A stretch of DNA of 36,680 nt from Acidobacteriota bacterium (lineage in GTDB: Bacteria; Acidobacteriota; Thermoanaerobaculia; Gp7-AA8), in the NCBI GenBank assembly GCA_016184115.1, contig JACPDH010000064.1, positions 1 through 36,680 of the forward strand, in the 5' to 3' direction. Numbering within the stretch: the stretch's first letter is position 1; every line of letters begins with the position of its first letter. The notes under the pieces were generated by a model. That model had not been told where the DNA came from. It ran no database searches and saw nothing but the letters and a program-made list of their open reading frames with translations. Below are positions 1-8,512 of this stretch, piece after piece. Position numbers and translations under genes: made by a program.

Positions 1-2
1 AG

Positions 3-536
3 ATCAAGCGCGACACGAAGATCCTCACCATCTACGAGGGCACCTCGGAGATCCAGCAGAACATCATCGGCGTCTTTCGAATCCGCGAGAACGTGCGGGC
101 GAAGGGAGGCTTCTACAACGGCCTCGCCGATAAGGTGGCACGACTCGAGCACGTCAACGGTCCCCTCGTCGCCAATGCGGCTCGGTTTCTTTCGGAGTGC
201 ACGCTTGCGGCGTTCCATGGAAAGCTGATGCGCCAGCAACACGCGGTATTCGAGCTCGCCCTGGCGATGGCCGGCGTGGAGACCGCGGTCGCTCTCTGTG
301 AGGCCGCCGCGAAGAATGGCTCGGAGCTACTCCGCGCGCAGGCACGCGTGCATGGCGCAGATGTCGCGCTCAGCGTCGGCACGCGGTTGCTCAAGCTCTT
401 CGCCGGCTCAGGTCTGTACGACAGTGGGAAGCTCGCCGAGCTCAGCGCGGTGGCCGATCTCGCTGGCTCGATCGCCGCTCAGGCCGGCGTGCTCGGAGAC
501 ATGGACTTCATCGCGGCGGCGATCACCGCGGCGTGA
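3..536 (+). CDS. Acyl-CoA dehydrogenase, C-terminal part (5' end outside window)
   Basis: The frame is already open at the window edge and encodes about 177 residues to a TGA at 534-536. Near the beginning it reads IYEGTSEIQ, the hallmark of acyl-CoA dehydrogenases; in medium-chain enzymes the Glu of this motif is the catalytic base that removes the alpha proton of the acyl-CoA. The roughly 160 residues after it are Ala-rich and helical, longer than the tail of a short 380-residue enzyme. This matches the larger (about 600-residue) acyl-CoA dehydrogenases with an added C-terminal helical domain. Likely role: FAD-dependent alpha,beta-desaturation in fatty acid or amino acid breakdown in the cytoplasm. 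Substrate chain length cannot be read from this part. The next gene follows on the same strand after 89 bp. Confidence 0.9.
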   Translation: MKRDTKILTIYEGTSEIQQNIIGVFRIRENVRAKGGFYNGLADKVARLEHVNGPLVANAARFLSECTLAAFHGKLMRQQHAVFELALAMAGVETAVALCEAAAKNGSELLRAQARVHGADVALSVGTRLLKLFAGSGLYDSGKLAELSAVADLAGSIAAQAGVLGDMDFIAAAITAA

Positions 537-851
537 AAGGCGCCTGGGAACGGAGGCGGCCGTCGGCGCGGAACGCTCGTCGTGCGGGCTCCAGGTCGAC
601 GCTCGCCTCCGTTGTACGATTCCGCATGCGAATCTCCCGCGCGGTCTCCGTACTCTTCCTCTTCCTCGCACTGCCTCTGCGAGCCGCAGAGCTCACGCAC
701 ACCGAAGCGCTCGTCACCCTCTGCAAGGTCTGGTCGACCGCGAAGTTCCTCCATCCTCGGTTGATGGTGCGCGAGCTCGACTGGGATGGCGCGTTGCTAC
801 GTGCGATTCCTGCAGCGCGCGAAGCGAAAACGCACGACGAGCTCGCGAACG

Positions 852-954
852 CGATCCGCGGCGCCCGCCGGCCGTTGGTCGCAGGTTCGACGGGAGAAGC
901 AGGGCGCGTGACGAACGCGGCGTAGTAGCCGCCCGACGAGGAACCCACCTGCGG
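852..954 (+). repeat. Left arm of 103-bp inverted duplication inside the S41 peptidase gene
   Basis: Bases 852-954 are the reverse complement of 1117-1219 with three mismatches (856/1215, 921/1150, 952/1119). Read on the minus strand, the arm encodes the same peptide as the right arm (SSGGYY, FVTRPASPVEP, NGRRAPRI), with a Ser-to-Ala change. This shows it was copied from the coding right arm. It replaces the expected continuation of the N-terminal half. Confidence 0.93.
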
Positions 955-1116
955 CAGAGAGCGTTGGCAAGGGTCTCACGCGTCGTGATCGACGTTCGAG
1001 CAGAGGATCCGCATGCACTGGAGGCAATCGAGTGGTTCCTCGAGGGGATCGGCCCGCTCACGGACACGCAGATTCAGGGCATTCCAAAACGCTCCGTTCT
1101 GCACTCGGGCTGGGCG

Positions 1117-1219
1117 CCACAGGTGGGTTCCTCGTCGGGCGGCTACTACTCCGCGTTCGTCACGCGCCCTGCTTCTCCCGTCGAACCTGCGACCAACGGC
1201 CGGCGGGCGCCGCGCATCG
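1117..1219 (-). repeat. Right arm of 103-bp inverted duplication (native coding copy)
   Basis: Partner of 852-954, separated by a 162-bp spacer (955-1116). This copy reads in frame with the catalytic part of the peptidase and fits the family's HSG..PQ...GGYYS.FVT pattern, so it is taken as the original copy. Confidence 0.93.
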
Positions 1220-2860
1220 TCTTCGTGGCGCGAGCGAGCGTTCCAGAAACCGCCGCGGCCCTCGCCGCGTCGTCGAAGGCGGGCCTCATCAGCGAGCTTA
1301 CGTTAGGCGATGACGCCGTCGGAGAGACGTTCTCAATCGACGCGGGCGGCGGATGGACCGCGAGCGTCCGGACGTCGGAGGCCGCGATCTCCGGGATTAC
1401 GGCTGACGCGGTCGTCGCGCCCGGGCGGAACGATTCCACGCTTGCGTACGCCGTCGTGCTCGCGCGCGGCGACGCACCGTTCGCGCCCAGGACGACCGTC
1501 GCGCGCAATGATCTACCGCGGCGTCTTCGCGACGATCCGTACGTCGAATCGCCTTATCCCGAATTACCGGTACGACTGCTCGCCCTCTTCCGCTTCTGGT
1601 CCGTCATCGACTGGTTCTACCCGTACAAAGATTTGATCGGCGACTGGGATGCCGTGCTGCGCGAAAGCATCGCCTGCTTTGAAGAAGCAGCGGACGCCAA
1701 CGAATACACGACCGCCGTCTTTCGGCTGGTCGCGAGCGTGCCCGATGGACACTCCGGTGCGAGCGGCAACCCGGCACTCAAACTCTTCGGCGGGACCGCC
1801 CAGATCCCGATCGAGGTCCGCGCGGTCGAGGGAGAGTACGTGGTGACGGCGAAGGGATACGCCGAGGGGATCGCGATCGGCGACGTCGTCCTCGCGATCG
1901 ACGGCGAAGATCTTCGCGCGCGCGTCGAGCGCATGCGGCCGCTCTTTGCGGCCTCGACGGAGGTGGCACGCGTCAACCGGCTCCTCGCGCTTTCGAGGCG
2001 AGGCGCAAATGACACGGTCGCACGCGTGACGGTCCGGCGCACCGATGGGAGCGCTGTGACAGTCGAGGTGCCACGCGTGCCCGGCTACGTCCCGCGAATC
2101 AGCAGCGGCGAACCGTGGAGAATCCTCGAAGGCAACGTCGGCTACGTCGACCTCACGCGGCTGACGATCGATCGGGTGCCTGCGATGTTCGACGCGATCA
2201 TGACGACGCGCGCCACGATCTTCGACGTGCGCGGGTATCCGCGTGGAACGATCTGGGCGATGGCGCCGCGCCTCAACACGAAACGGGCGAAGACCGCCGC
2301 GCAGTTCCGCCGGCGGATGATCTCACCCGCGAGCCTCGACGAACGGGAAAGCAGTTACGAGTTCGAGCAGCACCTGCCAGCGGGCGATACGCCCCTGCCC
2401 ATCTACCAGGGACGCACGATCGCGCTCATCGACGATCGCGCGATCAGCCACGCAGAGCACACGTGCCTCTTCCTCGAGGCAGCGAACGGCACGACTTTCG
2501 TCGGCACGAACACTGCGGGCGCGAACGGCGACATCACGAACGTCGTGCTTCCAGGTGGCTTCACCGCCTACTTCACAGGACATGACGTCCGTCACGCCGA
2601 TGGCCGCCAGCTGCAGCGCGTTGGAATCGTGCCCGACATCGTCGCAGCGCCGACACTCGCCGGTTTGCGCGCGGGCCGCGACGAGGTACTGGAACGCGCG
2701 CTCGGGCTCTTGAATTGATTACGATGCGCCAGGCTGCACTTGCGGCTTCGCCGTTCCGTGGTGGCAAGTATCTTCGCGCATCGTTGGATGGCCACGGGTG
2801 GAGCGACGACGCACCGGCCGAGGCGATCGAAGGCTGGCCACCTGGGATTCGAGGGCACGA

Positions 2861-4084
2861 GTGATATCCGCACGACTCCGGCGCGACGAGACAATTCTCT
2901 TCCTGACGCGAGTCGTCAGGATGTTCGGCTACGGGTTTCTGTCGGTCATCCTCGTGCTCTACCTCGCGGAGACGGGGCTCGGGGAAACACGCATCGGCCT
3001 CTTGCTGACGCTGACGCTCGTCGGCGACACGCTTCTCTCGCTCTGGCTCACGACGCGCGCCGACCGGTTCGGCCGGCGACGGACACTCGTCATCGGCGCG
3101 CTCCTGATGACGATCGCCGGGGTCCTCTTCGCGACGACGCGTGACTTCACGCTACTCCTGCTCGCCGCAACGGTCGGAGTAATCAGCCCGAGCGGAAACG
3201 AGGTCGGCCCGTTCCTCCCGATCGAGCAGTCGGCACTCGCCCAGACGGTGCCTAACGACCGGCGCACGCACCTCTTCGCCTGGTACAACCTGGCTGGCTC
3301 GTTTGGAACCGCCGTCGGGGCCCTCGCCGCCGGTGTGCTCACACGAATTCTCGCGGCGAACGGGTACGAGACGATCACGAGCTACCGCATCGTCATTCTC
3401 GGCTACGCAACCATCGGGATCCTGCTCGCCACGCTGTTCACCCTCCTCACGCCAGCGGTGGAGACACGAGTCGTCGCGCACGATCGCGGCCGCGCGAGCA
3501 CTCTTGGCTTGAATCGCTCTCGAAGCGTCGTGGCGCGACTGTCGGCACTCTTTGCGCTGGACGCCTTTGCAGGTGGATTCGTGATTCAGAGTCTCGTCGC
3601 CTATTGGTTCCACGTCCGATTCGGCGCGGATCCAGGGCTGCTCGGCGCACTCTTCTTTGCCGCGAACATCCTCGCTGGTGTTTCAGCGCTCTGTGCGGCG
3701 CGGGTCGCGCATCGCATCGGCCTCGTGAACACGATGGTGTTCACCCACCTGCCGTCCAACGTCCTGCTCGTCCTCGTGCCACTCATGCCGAATCTCGGAC
3801 TCGCGATCGCATTGCTGCTCGCGCGTTTCGCGATCTCGCAGATGGATGTGCCGACCCGGCAGTCGTACGTGATGGCTGTCGTCGACCCCGAGGAGCGCTC
3901 GGCCGCCGCGGGAATCACCGGAGTCGCGCGGACGGTCGGAGCGTCGATCGCACCCGTCATCGCGGGACCGATGCTCGCAAGCGCTGCGCTCGCCTCGCTG
4001 CCCTTCTTCGTCGCAGGCGGCCTGAAGATCATCTACGACCTCGTGCTCTGGCGCAGTTTCCGCGCTCTGCCTCCCAGGCAGTGA
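2861..4084 (+). CDS. MFS transporter (12-TM major facilitator)
   Basis: A protein of about 407 residues, hydrophobic throughout, with a typical 12-helix MFS layout. It has the loop 2-3 motif A form LTTRADRFGRRRTLV, a second-half equivalent around ARVAHRIGLV, and a central cytoplasmic loop rich in Arg (about residues 200-225). The GTG at 2861 is preferred because it has a purine-rich GAGGGCACGA just upstream and gives a short polar N-terminus before the first helix; the frame is open further upstream to 2798. Its substrate cannot be predicted; drug or metabolite efflux by proton exchange is common in related proteins. It follows the peptidase gene on the same strand and is followed by a 146-bp gap with no clear signal. 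Confidence 0.85.
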   Translation: MISARLRRDETILFLTRVVRMFGYGFLSVILVLYLAETGLGETRIGLLLTLTLVGDTLLSLWLTTRADRFGRRRTLVIGALLMTIAGVLFATTRDFTLLLLAATVGVISPSGNEVGPFLPIEQSALAQTVPNDRRTHLFAWYNLAGSFGTAVGALAAGVLTRILAANGYETITSYRIVILGYATIGILLATLFTLLTPAVETRVVAHDRGRASTLGLNRSRSVVARLSALFALDAFAGGFVIQSLVAYWFHVRFGADPGLLGALFFAANILAGVSALCAARVAHRIGLVNTMVFTHLPSNVLLVLVPLMPNLGLAIALLLARFAISQMDVPTRQSYVMAVVDPEERSAAAGITGVARTVGASIAPVIAGPMLASAALASLPFFVAGGLKIIYDLVLWRSFRALPPRQ

Positions 4085-4220
4085 TGGGATGGGCCTCGCT
4101 ACGGCGAACCGGAACGGGATCGAGGTTTCGAACCTTCCGTTAGGCTTGCGCCGCCGTTTGTTATAGAGTCTCCTCGGCCCCGCCGACAAAAGGACGGAAC
4201 AGGAGCACGTCGCCGGGCCG

Positions 4221-4226
4221 GGAGGG
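4221..4226 (+). promoter_or_regulatory. Shine-Dalgarno deciding a TTG start
   Basis: GGAGGG lies 4 bases before TTG at 4231. There is no competing ATG or GTG with a comparable site before the conserved CxxC pair, so the gene starts at TTG. Confidence 0.6.
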
Positions 4227-4230
4227 CGCA

Positions 4231-5280
4231 TTGTTCTGTTCACGTTGCGGCAATCCGATCACCAACAATGAGAATTTCTGTCCACGCTGCGGAAGTCCTG
4301 CGGCGTCTGCCGGCGTCGCATACGTACCGGCAAGCGCACTCTCGATGACGCCGGTCACCATGAAGCGCCCGGGGGTCATCACGCTGCTCGCCGTGCTCGA
4401 CCTGATCGGCGGAGGCCTTTACGTCATCGGCGCGCTCGCGCTCGCATTGTCGATCGGTGTCGCCGAATGGGACGTGGCCTCAATGGTCGCCATCGGCATC
4501 ATCGGGCTCATAGGGCTCGTGCTTCTGCTTGCCGGATCGGGCCTGCTTCTAATGAAAGAATTCGGCCGCCTCACGCAGCTAGGCCTCGCGGTGTTAGGCC
4601 TGATCGGATTCCCACTGGGAACGATCATCTCGGTGCTCATTCTCTATTACCTCACTCGTCCAGGCGTTCGGATCCTCTTCTCCGAACGACGAATCGAGGA
4701 GCTATCGAGCGACGAGGTCGCAGAGGTCGCGAAGGTACAGTCGTCGGGTGGCGCAGGCGTAGCGATTGCGATCGCAGCCGGCATTCTCGTCGTCGTCGCC
4801 ATCATCGGCATCCTCGCCGCGATCGCGATCCCGAACCTCCTGACGGCGATGCAGCGCTCCAAGCAGAAACGGACCGTAGCGGACATGCGGCTCATTGCGA
4901 CGGCCATCGAGTCGTACGCAACGGACAACAACACGTACGCGCCGAGAGGCTGGACTCCGCCGTCGGCAGATGCCTTCTCGGTCAGCGAAAGCGACGTCAA
5001 ACTCGCCTCGGAGGCCCGAGTCGACATGGAGCTTCTCGCGCGCTCCCTCACACCGACGTATTCGCGCATCCTACCGCGTGTCGACGGCTGGAACCGCCCG
5101 ATCGAGGTCTACGTCGGCGAGCATGGCTATAGCTATGGCATCCGGTCGCTCGGCAAGGATGGAGCCCCCGAGGGAGACGTCTATCAAAGCGCAACGACCA
5201 CGAATTTCGACTGCGACATCGTTTTCGCAATGGGCGCATTCGTCGCGTATCCAGAGGGGTTGAGCAACGCACCACGATAG
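4231..5280 (+). CDS. Zinc-ribbon membrane protein with C-terminal pilin-like (GspG-type) domain
   Basis: 349 residues. An N-terminal zinc ribbon has Cys at residues 3, 6, 17 and 20 (CSRC...CPRC). Three hydrophobic segments follow at about 50-145 (DUF4190-like look), then a charged stretch. A fourth hydrophobic segment, VVVAIIGILAAIAIPNLL, is followed by TAMQRSKQKRTVADMRLIATAIESYATDNNTYAP. This last part is the N-terminal helix pattern of type IV pilins and GspG pseudopilins, and the remainder (DGWNRPIEVYV..., YGIRSLGKDG) matches the GspG C-terminal fold. The usual G|FTLIE prepilin cleavage site is absent and the helix is internal, so processing by prepilin peptidase is unlikely. It is probably an inner-membrane protein displaying a pilin-like periplasmic domain; its function is unknown. 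Confidence 0.85.
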   Translation: MFCSRCGNPITNNENFCPRCGSPAASAGVAYVPASALSMTPVTMKRPGVITLLAVLDLIGGGLYVIGALALALSIGVAEWDVASMVAIGIIGLIGLVLLLAGSGLLLMKEFGRLTQLGLAVLGLIGFPLGTIISVLILYYLTRPGVRILFSERRIEELSSDEVAEVAKVQSSGGAGVAIAIAAGILVVVAIIGILAAIAIPNLLTAMQRSKQKRTVADMRLIATAIESYATDNNTYAPRGWTPPSADAFSVSESDVKLASEARVDMELLARSLTPTYSRILPRVDGWNRPIEVYVGEHGYSYGIRSLGKDGAPEGDVYQSATTTNFDCDIVFAMGAFVAYPEGLSNAPR

Positions 5281-5388
5281 GGCGCTGCGCCGGCCCGGGG
5301 TCGCATGTCAGGAACGTGGTGCGAGCGGATCAGCACCACGCGAGCGTCGCCTGTCCGATCGGTTTCCTGCGCGTGCGCCCATCGTACG

Positions 5389-5417
5389 AAAAAAACAAAA
5401 GCCACCACTGGGGCGGC
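5389..5417 (-). terminator. Rho-independent terminator of the tRNA-Glu gene
   Basis: On the minus strand, GCCGCC-CCAGT-GGTGGC (5417 to 5401) forms a 6-bp stem with one G-U pair, followed directly by TTTTGTTTTTTT. It lies 18 bases past the 3' end of the tRNA. Confidence 0.8.
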
Positions 5418-5435
5418 TCGATCAGCTCGTTGATT

Positions 5436-5511
5436 TGGTAGCGCATACGGGATTCGAACCCGTGTTACCGCCGTGAGAGGGCGGCGTCCTGGACCCCTAG
5501 ACGAATGCGCC
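5436..5511 (-). tRNA. tRNA-Glu (anticodon CTC)
   Basis: 76 nt including an encoded CCA (5436-5438). Acceptor GGCGCAT pairs with ATGCGCT, with G-U as the first pair. The D arm is TCGTCTAGGGG..., the anticodon stem CCGCC/GGCGG encloses the loop CTCTCAC (anticodon CTC, reads GAG), and the T arm is ACGGG-TTCGAAT-CCCGT. The CCGCCCTCTCACGGCGG anticodon arm is typical of bacterial tRNA-Glu. A terminator follows immediately. Confidence 0.97.
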
Positions 5512-5782
5512 ACAGCGTGGCAGGGACGCGCAGAGTACAAAACCGCGGCTCGGCGTGTCAAGCGCGGTTAACTCGAAGCGAGGCATGCGCATTCCCGATC
5601 GCCGAGCCGAAGCGCGAACGCGTGCGTGGGGATGGCCGTCCGTCAGCATGAGGGTTCCGGAATGGCGTATTGCGTCGGAGGTGAGGCGAGTCCCAGCCGA
5701 TTCGTCGTGCGATCGAGCACGCCGACAGCGCACAACAAACGGGAAGCACGGTTTCCACGACGATGGAGGAGACCGAGCTCGA

Positions 5783-7099
5783 TCAGGCTTGCCTCGGCGC
5801 CTCGCGCCGGAGAATGACGTAGACGGGCACGCTGCCGAGCATGAGAATCATCCCCCAGAAGACCGCGTCCTTCCCCGCCCCGCCGACCGCCCAGAGCGCA
5901 TACGCGAAGGCGAGTCCGCCGAGGACGACGATGCCTGCCGGAATCCGTTTCGCTTCGCTCCGCTCACGCGCGAGGACGAGGAGCGCCATGCTGCAGAACA
6001 CGTAGGGCACGAGCGTCATGAGCGTCGAGAGGAGTATGAGGAAGGTGAACATCGCGACGAGGCCGCGTGTGTAGTTCATCAGAACGATCACCGTGACGAT
6101 CACGCTCGTCGATACGAGCGCGAGCGCCGGCGTGCCGTTTGCCGAGAGGCGCCCGAACCTGGGCGGCGCGAGCCCGTCGCGCGCCGCGGCAGCGGGGAGT
6201 TGCCCCTGCATCAGGATCCAGCCGTTGAGCGCGCCGAGCGTGGAGACGACCGCGCCCGCCGCGATGATGTACGCGGCCCAGTCGCCGAAGAGCAGGCGCG
6301 CCGCATCGGCGAACGGCGCAGTCGAGGTCGCGAGTGCGTCGCGCGGAATGATCCCCATGACCGCCGCGCTGCTCGCGATGTAGATGGCCGCAGCGAATAG
6401 CGTACCTACGATCGTCGCTCTGGGGATCGTTCGCTCCGGTATCTCGACGTCATCCGCGGGAACCGTTGCCGACTCGAGGCCGAGAAATGCCCAGAGCGTC
6501 AATGTGGCGGCTGCGGAGATGGCGGCGAGAAGCGGCTCGCCGCTCGGGTTGAGCGGAGTGAACTGCGAAGGATTGAGACGCGCGAGGCCGATCGCCGCGA
6601 TGGCGAGGAGGGGCGCCGTCTTGAGGATGGTCGTCACGAGCTGCACGCCGCCGGCAATCCGCACACCAGCGACGTTGACGGCTGTAAGGAGCCAGATGAG
6701 CGCGATCGTCACGAGCCCCGCGCGTGCGTTGCTTCGCCCAGGCGCGCCCCAGAACACGGTGAGGTAACCGGTGAATGCGGTCGCAATCGCCGCGTTCGAC
6801 GCCCAGATCGAAAGCCAGTAGCCCCAGCCGACGAGGAAGCCGGCAAAATCACCGAACGCTGCACGCGCGTAGATATACGGCCCGCCCGCTCCGCTCACCA
6901 TGGTCGCAAGGCGCGCGAAGACGAGCGCCAGAAGTACGGAGCCAGCCGCGGTGAACACCCAGGCGACCAGGCTTAACGCACCGAAGCGCGCGAGCGACGA
7001 CGGCAGGAGGAAGACCCCCGAGCCGATCATGTTCCCGACGACGAGCGCGGTCGTCATCCAGAAGCCGAGCTTGGGGCGTAGCTCCGTCGTGTCCGCCAT
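5783..7099 (-). CDS. APC-family amino acid permease (AdiC/YjeH-like)
   Basis: 438 residues, about 12 predicted membrane helices. Helix 1 carries the unwound substrate-binding motif GNMIGSGVFLLP, and helix 6 carries LWAFLGLESATVPADDVEIPERTIPRA, both diagnostic of the APC superfamily. The sequence YIYARAAFGDFAGFLVGWGYWL (helix 3 region) is of the arginine/agmatine antiporter (AdiC/PotE) type. Likely role: uptake or exchange of an amino acid or amine across the inner membrane. Its neighbours do not identify the substrate. The start ATG at 7097-7099 directly precedes the conserved N-terminus. A heptad repeat array begins 24 bases upstream and occupies the region where a promoter would be expected. 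Confidence 0.88.
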   Translation of the reverse strand: MADTTELRPKLGFWMTTALVVGNMIGSGVFLLPSSLARFGALSLVAWVFTAAGSVLLALVFARLATMVSGAGGPYIYARAAFGDFAGFLVGWGYWLSIWASNAAIATAFTGYLTVFWGAPGRSNARAGLVTIALIWLLTAVNVAGVRIAGGVQLVTTILKTAPLLAIAAIGLARLNPSQFTPLNPSGEPLLAAISAAATLTLWAFLGLESATVPADDVEIPERTIPRATIVGTLFAAAIYIASSAAVMGIIPRDALATSTAPFADAARLLFGDWAAYIIAAGAVVSTLGALNGWILMQGQLPAAAARDGLAPPRFGRLSANGTPALALVSTSVIVTVIVLMNYTRGLVAMFTFLILLSTLMTLVPYVFCSMALLVLARERSEAKRIPAGIVVLGGLAFAYALWAVGGAGKDAVFWGMILMLGSVPVYVILRREAPRQA

Positions 7100-7123
7100 G
7101 ACTTTCTAGATTATGAACGAGCG

Positions 7124-7330
7124 GTGCTGAGTACTGTGTACAGTGCTGAGTGCTGAGTGCTGAGTCTACGACGGGCATGGGGTTGCCACCTTCGGACCGA
7201 CGCATCAAGTCGGCAAAAGGCCGTTGGTGCTCGTCCCACGAGGTGTCCAGTATTCAGTATCCAGCACTCAGCACTCAGCACTCAGCACTCAGCACTCAGC
7301 ACTCAGCACTCAGCACTCGGCACTCGGTCC
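7124..7330. repeat. Inverted heptanucleotide arrays, locus A (GTGCTGA / TCAGCAC)
   Basis: The left array (7124-7165) has six 7-bp units related to GTGCTGA, including variants GTACTGT and GTACAGT. The right array (7247-7330) has twelve units related to TCAGCAC, the reverse complement, with seven exact consecutive copies. The spacer is 81 bp. The right array ends 3 bases from the stop codon of the radical SAM gene (7334) and the left array begins 24 bases from the permease start, so the element fills nearly the whole gap between two minus-strand genes. Confidence 0.95.
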
Positions 7331-7333
7331 TGG

Positions 7334-8338
7334 TTACTTGTAGCGCAGGTCGATCACTTTCCGGACGAGGTCCTTCGCGCCGTCGGGGAGATTCTGAACA
7401 GTCGAGAGAATGGAGTTGTAGGCCGGCGCCTCACCGCCATGCTTGAAGCACTCGGCACAGCGCGGAAGCTCGGAGAGGTCGTTCTTCGAGAAGGCGTCGT
7501 GCATCGTCGCGAAGCGCTCGCTCGCGATCATCGCCTCGAGCGATTGCGTCTTCAAGTCGCCAAAAATCTGGTCGCCGTGCGCGTCATAACAGCAATGCGT
7601 CACTCGCCCGTCGGCGAAGACGACGAGCCAGACGAAGAAGCCACCCTGCATGCAGCCCATGAACTTGCCGTGCAGGTCGGTCTCCTCGTTGACGTCGAGC
7701 GCCTCACACGTCTTCTCGATGATCTTTGCGTTCGGGTACCTCTTGATGTCGAAGAACCGCTTGAAAGCGGCAACCGTCTCCTCGGTCGTGAGGCGCGAGC
7801 GCATCTTCTGCAGCTCGATCTTCAACGAATGTCCCTTCGCCTGCTCGAGGAAGGCCTTCGTCAATTCGACGAGCTTGTTGAAATCGCCTCCGGTGCGCAG
7901 CTGCGGATAGACATCGGGGTTGATCGAGTCGACACAGATTCGAAGCCGCTTGAGCGGCGTCGCGAGGAGCCGCCTCCCAATCTCTTCGGTCAGCAGGAGC
8001 CCATTGGTCGACACGCTCGCCTCGGGGAATAGCCGGATCGCGTCGTCGATGCGCGAATAAAGGAGCGGCTCACCCATCTCATGGAGCCACTTGAGCTCGA
8101 GACCCAGGCCGTGGATCTCGCGCTCAGCCTTCTCGACGAGCCACCACTCCATGTCTTCGTACGGGCGACGGAGCACCGGCAGCGGGCACATGCCGCAGCG
8201 CAGGTTGCACTTCGACGTCAGCTCGAGGCCGACCTTGATGCGGCGCTTATTCAGCTTCACCGGTTTCATCTGTCGGGGCGGAACAGGGAGAGAGCGCGGG
8301 GCATTTCGAGCCGAGGTCGACGAGGCGTGGGCAGGCAT
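7334..8338 (-). CDS. Radical SAM/SPASM domain protein
   Basis: 334 residues as drawn. The radical SAM cluster motif is CNLRCGMC (CxxxCxxC), preceded by a strand (KVGLELTSK). MGEPLLY stands at the GEP-type SAM-contact position and STNGLLL follows the usual TNG pattern. The C-terminal part has further cysteines (FMGCMQGG, THCCYD, PRCAECFKHGG), consistent with a SPASM auxiliary cluster region. Such proteins use SAM and iron-sulfur clusters for radical modification of peptides or small molecules; the substrate here is unknown. A second possible start is the ATG at 8269 (MKPVKLNKRR); neither start has a strong Shine-Dalgarno, and the first 23 residues look non-conserved. It belongs to the same-strand row with an SDR, two glycosyltransferases and another radical SAM gene. 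Confidence 0.88.
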   Translation of the reverse strand: MPAHASSTSARNAPRSLPVPPRQMKPVKLNKRRIKVGLELTSKCNLRCGMCPLPVLRRPYEDMEWWLVEKAEREIHGLGLELKWLHEMGEPLLYSRIDDAIRLFPEASVSTNGLLLTEEIGRRLLATPLKRLRICVDSINPDVYPQLRTGGDFNKLVELTKAFLEQAKGHSLKIELQKMRSRLTTEETVAAFKRFFDIKRYPNAKIIEKTCEALDVNEETDLHGKFMGCMQGGFFVWLVVFADGRVTHCCYDAHGDQIFGDLKTQSLEAMIASERFATMHDAFSKNDLSELPRCAECFKHGGEAPAYNSILSTVQNLPDGAKDLVRKVIDLRYK

Positions 8339-8360
8339 GTCGGCGAAGCAAAGTCAGAAG

Positions 8361-8474
8361 CCGGGCGCGGGCTCGGACGCGGGCGCGTTCACGGGGGAGG
8401 CCGACTGCAGATTTCGATTGGGAACGCGGGACGTTTTCTTCCGTGAACGTGAACGGGCCCGCGCCCGCGCCCGG
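8361..8474. repeat. GC-rich imperfect inverted repeat in intergenic region
   Basis: The segment at 8361-8393 is an imperfect reverse complement of 8442-8474. The outer 12 bases (CCGGGCGCGGGC) and the inner TTCACG match exactly, while the middle is made of GGGCGC/GGGCTC-like hexamers. It lies between the radical SAM start and the SDR stop. It could fold in RNA, but no U-tract follows, so it is not called a terminator. Confidence 0.6.
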
Positions 8475-8512
8475 CTGTTCGTACTCCCCTTCGAACATCC
8501 CGCGCGAGTCCC

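Larger units (their letters stand above)
626..2718 (+). pseudogene. Secreted S41-family (tail-protease type) peptidase, broken by an inverted duplication and frameshift
   Basis: The N-terminus (626-about 851) has a signal peptide (MRISRAVSVLFLFLALPLRAA) and the start of an S41 family protein (KVWSTAKFLHPRL). Its frame meets stops at 923-928. The rest of the protein is in a different frame from about 955 to 2718: a HSGWAPQ...SSGGYYSAFVT segment, a PDZ-like segment (about 1800-1930, AEGIAIGDVVLAIDGEDL), and the S41 catalytic region with IALIDDRAISHAEHT (probable nucleophile Ser), TAGANGD and GHDVRHADGRQLQRVGIVPD. Between the halves lies an inverted copy of a downstream part of the same gene (852-954 mirrors 1117-1219). 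The normal join of roughly 60 residues seems to be missing. Either the gene is dead or the assembly is wrong here. If intact it would be a periplasmic or secreted serine peptidase. Confidence 0.8.

Noticed and set aside
298-925. Upstream extension of the S41 frame to an apparent start at 298
   Set aside because: It overlaps the acyl-CoA dehydrogenase gene and reads as Arg/Ser-rich shadow sequence. The true N-terminus with signal peptide is in another frame at 626.
5555-6400. 281-codon plus-strand open frame over the permease end
   Set aside because: His/Arg/Glu-rich shadow opposite the APC permease with no recognisable domain.
7124-7330. Possible CRISPR array
   Set aside because: Units are 7 bp, contiguous, without spacers of constant length, and occur in inverted pairs. 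There are no cas genes.
8361-8474. Rho-independent terminator for the SDR or radical SAM gene
   Set aside because: The stem is imperfect, has a long loop and is not followed by a U-tract on either strand.
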